DNA of 37,041 nucleotides, from NCBI GenBank assembly GCA_013365365.1, contig JABVXU010000528.1, positions 1 to 37,041 on the forward strand, read 5' to 3'. Every line of letters begins with the position of its first letter. Position 1 is the first letter of the stretch. This DNA is from Cruorifilaria tuberocauda. Lineage: Eukaryota; Nematoda; Chromadorea; Rhabditida; Onchocercidae. The notes below the pieces were generated by a model. The model worked only from the letters and a program-made list of their open reading frames with translations, ran no database searches and was not told the origin of the DNA. This document shows positions 24,969 through 33,960 of the stretch, piece after piece. A program made the position numbers and the translations under genes.

Positions 24969-27799
24969 TCAACAGAGATCATTTTTCGAACGTTTACCAA
25001 GGGCAGAGAGATACGAAGTATATTTGCGTTTGACTGCATTCGATGCAGAACCTCCATCATCCTAAAAAAAGATTGAGATAGGCCTTTGCACACAGTGAAG
25101 AGAGAAGCTGCATAGACCCGACCGATAGACGAGAACAACTCAAAGTCAAAAGAAGCGACGATTTTTATAAGCAAGTAGTTCAGCAATTATGAGACGAAGC
25201 ATCTCATCGATAGCTGTCATGAGTATCTTGCAATGCATTCGAAGATAGAATGTGGTTGTGTTTGCAAAGAAAATAAATGTTGAACTAGACAATTACTAGA
25301 ACCTTCTGCGACAAAAACTTGTCCTTTTCCGCCTGAGAAAGTCCCATTTCGAGATCTGATCGTCCAGGCTGACTGCTACCTTGCACCGACGTATTCGGTG
25401 CAAGATTGCGCTCCTTTTCTTCATATCGTAATTTCAGTTCCTGGAAACTTCTCTGCAATGATGAGGTATATGGTTCATGAATGCAATAAAAATAATCCCA
25501 GATACAGTTGAACAATTTGTTTTTAACCATGAAATAGCTGAAATTCCTAAAAGGAAACGATTTTCATTTTCATACAAAAAGCATAACGGTAAACACTAAA
25601 AACGCTAAAAGTATCACCTGCTTCAATACAATCATTCAGTGCATCTGATGTTGATGATAAGATGAAAAACTGACCGCAGCATCTAAGAGCTCCTAAATTA
25701 TATTTGGGTGACCAACTCCCAGTTCCTATCTCAAACCTAGTCAGCAGCAAATACAATGGCTGTGAACTAGAATCTAAAAAAAAATTAAAAAACAACATAC
25801 TACAAGTTTTTCGCACTGTTCATCAATAACGTGCAGTGCCTTCCACAATTCTTGATTTCTTTCATTTGACTTCTTAAATTTATGGAGAAGCTCTTCCATT
25901 AACTTTTTTTCTTCTGTGTTTAAGCTGTTCATAACAACACTATCCTAAAACATGAAAATGAAACTCTTTTTCGAAAGAAATTTAACAACCTCACAAAATG
26001 ATTAAATATAAATCCAAAGAGAACAATAAAACAGCCCATGCACTCATTATGATGTCTTCCCTAAGTACCACGCCTACGCATGCCACATATGACTGAACAA
26101 GATGGATCTCCCAAACTAGACTGATGAAGCCACCGTTAAATCCCTATCTTTAATCAACCCAATAATAGTATGTTCAAAAAACTCTAAGAACTAGCAATAC
26201 CTGCATATTTATAGCTTTGATAATTGCATCTTGTTTACGATTAAAATCTGCTTCCAAACTAGCAACATTGGATTTATTAAGCGGCGTAGGCGAAACTGGC
26301 GATATGCATATATTGTATGTCTAAAAAAGTGATACAATCAAGGTAGAAGGAACAATAGCAAAATTAATAATTTACCTCTGAAAGGCCGAGAATAGAACTC
26401 CCAAAATTATTTCCATTTCGCAAACCATTTTGAATGTCTATGTTTGGAATGTTTTCTGTTCCACTTTTATCGCAGAGAACTCCACTTTTTTTCTGAAAAG
26501 TACTATGTAAACATATAAAGCGATTACCATACTTTGAGAATTCGAACAAAAACAATAGTAACTCTAACAACATATGATATTACCAAAACATTTCTATACA
26601 GAAAAAAGTTATGTTGCATAAAACGTACAGAAGTTATTTCAGCTTGATGGGAAGATAGCAATCTATTATGTTCACGCTTCAGCTCATTGTAATCACATCT
26701 AAATATTTATACATAGATATCGTATGAAATGGATCAGAGTTAACAAATAAAATAACTCACGTTTCTAATGTTATGAATCTAAATCTCCGTTTATAAATTT
26801 GTATAAAACCAACGAGGAAAATCGCTTAATCTTAGGATATCTATAACCTATAGTTCACAATAATATTTTTCTTTATAGTTAAAATGAAGTATTGAACAAC
26901 AATGATTATAACAAAAGCTTAAATTTGTCTCTGTTAGAAAAAAAAATAAGACCGAAACCTTAATTTTGCTTTTTGCTGTTTTATTTTACCATTGTCTTCT
27001 AATAGAAAAAGACGAGTCCGTTCCGCATCATTCAAGCAGGAGTTTAATTTTGCTATTTCTGCTTTTAGCAAATCTATTTCGGCTTTACCTTTATCAACAC
27101 TCTAAAACAAAGCATTCAAATCATATCTTTCTTTAAATCAAACTAAATAAATGGACCGACAATGCAGATTATCTGCAAAAGTTAAATCCTTCAAATAAAC
27201 AAAATAAAAATCTTTATAGTAATACCTCCGCTTTACTTTCCTGAATTGCTCGCATACCACGGAGCCATTCACGACGTTCTTCATCGAACTTAGTCTGATT
27301 TACTTCCTGGCTTTTGCGTAATTCAACCATTTCACAAACCAATGCTTCTTCACGAAGTCGATGCTAGCATTACAATTTAAAGAATGATCAATATTATCTA
27401 CCTTAATTTCTATAAATCTAACTGCAAACTACATCAGCTCTATAAATAATGACATTTAACATGCTCCATAAACTGTTACATGTTATCAATATTTAACATG
27501 TTAATGCATTCGTTAGACGTAGACTTTCATTAAAGCTTACCGTTAAAACTATCCACTATCTACCTTTCAAAAATCATTTTGGTGTAGCTACATCCTTTTC
27601 GGATATCTCATTATGTAATGTAGAAGTCTTAATCATTTACCATATTAACTTGAGCCTCTAAAGAGGCAATTCTTTTTCTCGCTTCCAACCAATCTTTCTG
27701 TATTTGCACCATCTTTCCACATTCAGTTCGCTTTCTATTCTGATCCTTTTCCTCTGAATCTTTTTTTACAACCACAACTTGAAATTCGGCATCCCCCAT
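24969..27799 (-). CDS. Uncharacterised coiled-coil protein
   Basis: Nine minus-strand exons join in phase: 27799-27641, 27363-27226, 27101-26959, 26698-26629, 26492-26376, 26320-26201, 25944-25804, 25452-25303, 25061-24969; 376 aa. I do not recognise the family. Residues about 10-175 and 250-320 are Glu/Lys/Arg/Leu-rich and look like coiled coils (QKDWLEARKRIASLEAQVN, REEALVCEMVELRKSQE, LHKFKKSNERNQELWKALH). They are split by a Ser/Asn/Pro-rich linker with TYNICISPVSPTPLNKSN. The C-terminus is basic (NAVKRKYTSYLSALGKRSKN), which may be a nuclear localisation or nucleic-acid contact. No membrane segment. The start is the least certain point: MGDAEFQ follows a TTTATTTAG acceptor by about 35 nt, and the frame stays open to that acceptor (NQVLQKILKT), so an additional upstream coding exon is possible. 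A scaffold, centrosome or chromosome role would be a guess. Confidence 0.75.
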
Positions 27800-27835
27800 G
27801 GTTTTTAATATCTTCTGTAGCACTTGGTTTTCTAA

Positions 27836-28597
27836 ATAAATTCATATAAAAATATTTCCATTCCATGGTAATTTTTTTTTTCAAATTATTTCTATCCTCT
27901 ATGATTTTCATCGCTACAATCATCAGAAGGAGAAAAAAAAAAATAAATATCTACTGAAATCACTCTACGTTTATGCTGAATGATAAAACTTTCAATGATT
28001 ATTTACAAAAAGTATCAATGGAAATATGAATCAGAAAGGAATAGAAATGAAGTGTTTAACGGAGTGTTTATTTGTCAGTCTATCGTAGCACGTTTTTGAT
28101 AAATAGAAACAAATAGCATGAAAAGTAAAAACACAAACATATTCTTCCAACTGAGAAATATGTCTTTAACCAAAATTCGCGTACCACTTTCTGAAATTTA
28201 TAATAAAATTTCGAAAATTTCAACACTTACAAAACTAATCTGTCAACATCACTTCCCGTTTCCCCCAACACTCACACTTTTCTTCTAGATCAAAGTATCA
28301 GTAAGTGTGTCACATAACGACGATATAGTCTTGATTAGCAATATGGGAGTAAATCTGATATTTTAAGACATAAATATATGTATGTCATTCCTATATGAAT
28401 ATTACACGATCATACAAAATTTACTAGGTAAGTACGTATCGGTAAATTATGAATGGTTGTGATGCGATAAATTCCACCTGATGGATATATAGAAAGAATT
28501 AAATTTAGGATGAATATTTACTAAATGCTTTTATCTGATTTGTTGTAATCCCAAAAGAGAATATTTGTATGTCTGCAAATTCTAAGCTCTTATTGTT
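27836..28597. other. Divergent promoter region, coiled-coil gene / four-pass membrane gene
   Basis: About 760 nt between head-to-head genes. AT-rich with poly(A)/poly(T) tracts. It may hide a further 5' exon of the coiled-coil gene, but I found none that fits in phase. Confidence 0.5.
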
Positions 28598-31213
28598 ATG
28601 AAGTCAAAAACACCGTCTCGTTGGTTGATTATTTTTGGAATAACACTGTGTGCTTCTCTTATGACTACCATATTTCCTTCTCAATCTCAACTAAAAGTTC
28701 CCACGCCGATCCACTTTAGATACCTCCTAATATACTTCAAATTTCACTTTTGTACATCGCTTTTGCAGCGGTTTTTACACGGTTTGCTGTAGCAATGTAT
28801 CGCTGGGCGACAAAGAAGCTTCAATAAAGATTATGTGAAAAAAGACATCTCAAAGTGATAAGATATCGTACGTCACTGAATTCTGTCCATTTCTTTGATA
28901 TTTAAATTTTTAAATTTTAATTTGATCTTCAAAATTCATTGGAATTTGGTTCAAAAAATTTCCTAGAACTACTAATATTCAACTTTTATACAACTGATAA
29001 GAGAAATATCTGAATGTATTTTTCTGGATCAAAAATGGAACAAACAATAAAAGAAATGTCCTAGTTGAATGATAAATTTCGCGTAATAAGTGAATGAGAG
29101 AATATTAAATTATGTGGGATAACATCATCAATTAGTATTGGAACATGAAATATCCAAGAAATTTAATTTATTTTCATAACTTTAAACGCTAATAGAATTT
29201 GAGAATTAGTGAGAAATACTTATTTATTTTAAAAGATAGTGACAGAAGAATGTGCACAATCAAAAGGAAGTAGAAATATTGGAGCAATGAGTAAATATAC
29301 ATTTGTGGATGGAAATGAATTGGCGCTAATGGGTTAAAAGTGTTAATTAACCAATAACAAGAAAAAGACTTAGAGAAATTCCATTCAATCCACCGATTTG
29401 CAACAATTCAAAACTTTTTTCCTCCCATGAAGCTCTGTTTATTCATTGTAATTGAGGAGAAATATTCCTTCATTTGTGGTTTACCTCTCAAAAACAGACA
29501 CCTTTGCGTCATCTTTTCAGTTTTCCAGTTTCTTGTTGCACTTGCTTCGCTTCTTCAGGTAATTTTCTTTTGCTTACGTTCATCATTTGAGAAAAATTAT
29601 TTAAAAATCATTGCATAAAAGAAAAACGGTAAAGCAAGGAAAAATATCTCTCAAAATGATATTGATTTTCCTTGAGAATATGATTTAGAAAAGATTCAAG
29701 GAAATTTCATTTTATGTTTCATTGTGCAATACATCGGCTTATGACTAGGAGATGAAACGAAATAATTTGATGGTCAAAAGTATGAGCTTTATTCCGAACT
29801 GTTAACACATAACCGTTCCCGGTTTTTAACCCTATTAATCTTAAGGGATCTTTAAATGTTCTTAAGAATAGTTTTAAATCGATTGAAATTAAAAATTGAT
29901 GGGAGAGTTAAAAAATTTTTCCGAAAGGTTAATTTTCGTTTAATTAATAATTTATCTCAAATTTGATTACTACATATCGAGTTTCTGATTCCCTCGAATT
30001 TGAAAAGTTTTTGAAAAAGGATCAAATTAAACAGTTTTCTTTCTTGTAACATTGATTAAAATGTTTGAATTCCAAAAAAAAAGAGTTCGAACAGACTAAG
30101 TGCAAAAACAATTTAGCATGTTTATTCGATACGAAAACACAATACTATATTTGCATGTCAGTCGAATATTACAGCAAGTTCATCCACGCCTGAGATGGTA
30201 AACTTTTTTGTTTTCAGAAATAAATTATTTCTACAATCTTCCTTTAAAGACAATTTACCAAATCTGTTTCTCAATATAGAGATATACTACCTTAGTGTCA
30301 AAAATTAGCGTATTACATTAAATTTAACACATTAAGCCTGGAATTAATCTTCCTGCTTCGGTGGAATGAAAAATTAAACTTGCTTAAGAGTAACAATTTC
30401 AGTATACTATGAGCAGTTTTGGATTTCTTTTCTAAATTTACTGACTATCACAGTATCCTACTTCTGTAATGTCCAAAAAGAAACTACTTTTCGATAATAA
30501 AGTTTCTGGTAATTCTTGCTACTATACTACATATCTCTGTCCCTCTCACACTTCATAATGTGAGATACATCTCAATTTTAGTTCCTGGCCTATGATATTA
30601 TCATATTCGATTATGGCCTAATGCATCGCGTGTTAGGAACTAATGAATGCATAGCAAATTATCTGGACGGTGGTTTTATGCGTTCTGTTTGGTGTTTATC
30701 ACATACTAGTTCATTGTTTCTGCTAATAATCGCATTATTTCTTCTCAAAACACCCATTTGGTTACTTTGGCCAGGTAAGTGTTCAATTTAACCTGTTACT
30801 GTTACTCTTATCTTTCATTACTAATATGAAATCATTTCGGATCTATTCCATCTCAAAACAAACAATTCATCCACGACAAATAATCAGGAAGAAAATTTGC
30901 AGTACAAAGGATTCCATACATTTTTTTTTCGCCCAAGGAGTATTGAAATTTCTTCAAGTAAACTGTTTCAGCTCTTTTGATGCAGTCATCGTATGCCCTC
31001 GGGTTAGCAGTGCTAACGATGGCAACAGCGCCAAAAATGCTTGACGCATTGAGCGGTAAGGTGGACGCCGAATTCGGTGCCGCATTTACTGTTTATCTGA
31101 TCGGTTTCATTTTCAACTGGCTTTTCACTTTTGTACTGTGGCATTACTATTGGTATATTGAGGAGAAACTGAAAGCCATCTATCTCTTCCAAACAAGTTT
31201 CAACCAGTTATAA
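28598..31213 (+). CDS. Four-pass integral membrane protein, nematode-type, family not recognised
   Basis: Exons 28598-28696, 29529-29558, 30582-30774 and 30972-31213 join in phase to give 187 aa. Predicted membrane segments: the N-terminal WLIIFGITLCASLM, a helix spanning the 10-codon second exon and the start of the third (FLVALASLLQFLAYDIIIF), SSLFLLIIALFLL with TPIWLLWPALLMQSSYALGLAVL, and AAFTVYLIGFIFNWLFTFVLW. The last is followed by a short charged tail. A polar loop with two cysteines lies between the second and third. The size and layout recall nematode-specific four-pass proteins, but I cannot assign a function. Exons 3 and 4 are well supported (GTAAGT donor, TTTCAG acceptor, phase 1). 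Exon 1 and especially the tiny exon 2 are less certain: other acceptors (29520) or additional exons in the 0.8 and 1.0 kb introns are possible. An AATAAA follows the stop by 12 nt. Confidence 0.65.
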
Positions 31214-31225
31214 CTGAATTACCAC

Positions 31226-31231
31226 AATAAA
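31226..31231 (+). terminator. Polyadenylation signal of the four-pass membrane gene
   Basis: AATAAA 12 nt after the stop codon, implying a very short 3' UTR. Confidence 0.55.
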
Positions 31232-31500
31232 CAATGCACAAATTTTATACGGACAAGTTACAGTTTACATTGCACATTTCATTACAATACAACCTGATGA
31301 AATAGATAAATTTTCTATTATTGCTATCTCACTTTTTCCTTTAACCCTCAACAGTTCTGATTTCCAAGAAAGAGAAAAGATTTATAATGAATTTGCTAAT
31401 TTTGCAGCAGGAGAATGACCATGGCGAAAAAGAACGAATTTTTCTGCACATATTTTCCGAGTATTTCAATATTAAGTAAATTATTATTTTCATCATTAAA

Positions 31501-31575
31501 TTGGATTGAACTGAATTCAATTTAATAGTTAGTTGATCCAATCGCCTTCGAATGATTTAATTTAATAGTTAGTGA
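31501..31575. repeat. Short repeat, copies 1 and 2 (TTTAATAGTTAGT core)
   Basis: The 13-mer TTTAATAGTTAGT occurs at 31521-31533 and 31561-31573 and again at 31978-31990. Copy 1 shares more than the core with copy 3: an upstream GAATT..CAATTTAATAG stretch and a downstream CGCCTTCGAATGAT versus CGCCTCCGAGTGAT. It is therefore a diverged unit of about 45-50 nt. Confidence 0.6.
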
Positions 31576-31954
31576 CCGCAATAAACAGGACGATAAATAA
31601 GAATTTCCGAGATATTTCTAGCAAACGCTATTTTGGCGAACGGAGAGATTCCTAAAGAAAATTCTAATATATTGAATGAAGTAGAAGCAATCGATTAGAA
31701 ACCAATCAACCATAGATACAGATAGCAGATGAAAATCGATATGGTCACAACAAAAATCGAAAATAATTAACGACATGAAACTACATGTTAGAACGGTGGT
31801 AAATATCAGCGATACTCTTTACAAAGATTCAACCAAACAACAGAAGAAAAAGAGCAAAAACAGCGATAAAAATATTTTACTTTGCTTTGCTTTATACAAC
31901 ATCCAGTAAAAATTTATTATATTATTAATATGCGAGACATTTCTTAGTCTAACT

Positions 31955-32010
31955 GAAATGAATTGAATTTAAATCAATTTAATAGTTAGTGATCAGCCGC
32001 CTCCGAGTGA
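31955..32010. repeat. Short repeat, copy 3
   Basis: Diverged copy of the repeat at 31501-31555, with the core TTTAATAGTTAGT at 31978-31990. It lies in the 3' flank of the 92-residue-protein gene. Confidence 0.6.
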
Positions 32011-32024
32011 TATCATGAAGGAAA

Positions 32025-32623
32025 TCATTTGCCACACAGGCGTCGTTTCAATCCTTCCTTTTCAATTTCCTTCGCCTTTTTCTCAGCTAAAAAGAGCATC
32101 CGAAAAGCGAAAGAACGATTCCCCAACGGTAAATCTTTGTATCGATACAACATATTTCTCGTGGCGGAGCGATTAAATTCTTTTAGAGGGTCATGAAGAG
32201 GTTTCTTCGCCCTCGGTTTATCTGGTACGACCTGAAAGATTCATTCATCATTTAAACAGGAATATTCAAATACTGAGAAAGTGATAACTTTTTTGGTGGA
32301 GAAAAGAAGGAGAAGAAAAAGTGATTTTATCTGTAGGAAAGTGAAATTGTCCAATTTCTCACTAAATATGATTCGCTAATAATAATCGTTACCTCAAACT
32401 TGGTTCCAGTACCACAGCAGTTTGAACAACGTCTTTCATTTAGCTTGAAATTGTTACCTTAAATATTAAATAATATTTATGGGTGAAAGTAGATCTCCCT
32501 TTTACTATTTCTCATATTCAACTGTACGATCCTGCAGAAACCCAACGTAGTATAACTTTCAATAAATCCAAACTGCGACGCTACTAGCAATTCCCTTGTA
32601 GAAAATAGATCCTTACCATCCAT
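32025..32623 (-). CDS. Small conserved-looking 92-residue protein with a CxxC motif
   Basis: Minus-strand exons 32623-32617 (ATG GAT G, only 7 coding nt, donor GTAAGG), 32457-32393 and 32231-32025 join in phase and give a 92-residue protein. It has a start, a stop and good splice sites (TTTAAG and TTTCAG acceptors, GTAACG donor). The N-terminal third holds RRCSNCCGTGTKFE: Cys, two residues, Cys, then GTG, resembling half of a zinc-binding CxxCxGxG unit. The rest is basic: PRAKKPLHDPLKEF, then RNMLYRYKDLPLGNRSFAF, then a Lys/Glu-rich helix ending KRRLCGK. I do not recognise the family. The small size, basic character and amphipathic C-terminus would suit a mitochondrial or ribosomal accessory factor, but that is only a guess. 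No open frame here is long enough to be picked up by simple ORF length. Confidence 0.7.
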
Positions 32624-33758
32624 AACGGTTATTGTGGCAGATAAGTAGTTGAAAGTTAGAAGTTAGAAGTTAGTACTGACTAATTCAATTTTTTCCTCAC
32701 CTTTTATATCTTTATAATATAATGCATATTGAATTTCTGCAGATTTGCATAATTTAAAGATGTTTAAGTTAAAAAAATTTTTAATTTTAATAATAACTTT
32801 TCCAACAATTTGAATTAAGCAAATTTTAATGGAAAAAAAGCCTCAATTCTTATCAAATTTTATTTCTCTTTTCTCTCCTTCTCTCTATATTTTTCAAATA
32901 TTTCAATATTTAATAAACTTTTCAGCATATATTTTTTCAAATATTCAAATTTAATACGCGCCATATCATCAAGATATGAAGGAAGAAAAAGTTTAATTAA
33001 TCAGTTAGTTATTAAGATTGGAATAATCGGAGGTAAGAATGACTGTTTCTACTGGAGAGATAGATAACCTCCTCGTCACGGATGGATTCTGTCGAGGCAT
33101 TTTGCTTGAATATTTCAATGACAACTAAACAAAGTATCGAACTGACCAGTTTGATAGTAAATATGAAACAAGAAGTTTATTAGCAAATCACGTTTAATGG
33201 GAAATCTACCTTCATTATTTTACAGCGAAAATTTGTTATTAAACAATGACTGGAAGATAACAAAACCGATTTCACAGATTTCGAGAAACCATATTAATAC
33301 TGACACGAATATATTAACTGCCAATCACATCGTCATGCCAACGATCGAAGTATCATACATCAGATGAAGCTTTTAATCTCAACTTTACAGTTGGAAAAGT
33401 GCAACGCAGAACGGATCTACTTCTCATTAATCCTTACTAATTGTTTTTAATGACTGAATGTTTACTGATTATAAATTTTACTAATTTTGCAATCAATGAA
33501 ATTAAAATTTCAAACTAAAAGTGTCGTACAAAAAGGAGAAAAATGAAATTAAACATTGCCATCTTGCTACACATTTAAAATTCTTGCCACTCAAATAAAT
33601 GACTGTGATATGGAATTACATCCATTGCATATACTACATATCATATCATATCTATTCATTGACTTATAACACAAGGAAAAAGAAAAAGTCAAGAAAACTT
33701 GAAATGCAAGGTCTGAACCAAAGTTTTCATTGGGACTTATTCACAGTGATGTTCGAGT
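32624..33758. other. Intergenic region upstream of the 92-residue-protein and TIMMDC1-like genes
   Basis: Over 1.1 kb between divergent genes, very AT-rich, with a small AGTTAGA tandem repeat (32654-32674). No gene or RNA is supported; the short frame at 33599-33808 runs into the inverted-repeat arm and has no coding look. Confidence 0.5.
32654..32674. repeat. AGTTAGA tandem repeat, three units
   Basis: Three consecutive 7-nt units, the last with one change. A minor tandem repeat about 30 nt upstream of the start codon of the 92-residue-protein gene, hence in its 5' UTR or promoter. Confidence 0.65.
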
Positions 33759-33804
33759 ATCCGTCCAATTCTCCCGTAAAACTCGGAAGGCGGGGAGGAA
33801 GAAC
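33759..33804 (+). repeat. Inverted-repeat arm A (46 nt, perfect partner at 36996-37041)
   Basis: This 46-nt stretch, starting ATCCGTCCAATT and ending GGGGAGGAAGAAC, is the exact reverse complement of the last 46 nt of the window. It is much richer in G and C than its surroundings. The left boundary of the repeat cannot be set because the partner is cut by the window edge. Confidence 0.95.
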
Positions 33805-33960
33805 ATAGCGTTGAATTAGTCGGACATGAATTTGTGATACGAGTGCAATATTATGATAATGCTGAAGCATATATTTTGTGTGTTTATATGTAAAATACGT
33901 TGAATTGACGTTACGTACGTGCAATGAGGGAAGGATATATAGTAAAGGGGAACGGTAATT

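Larger units (their letters stand above)
31214..32024. other. Intergenic region between convergent genes, with a diverged short repeat
   Basis: Holds the 3' ends of the four-pass membrane gene and of the 92-residue-protein gene. Apart from the poly(A) signal and the repeat copies listed separately, nothing is recognised. Confidence 0.55.
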
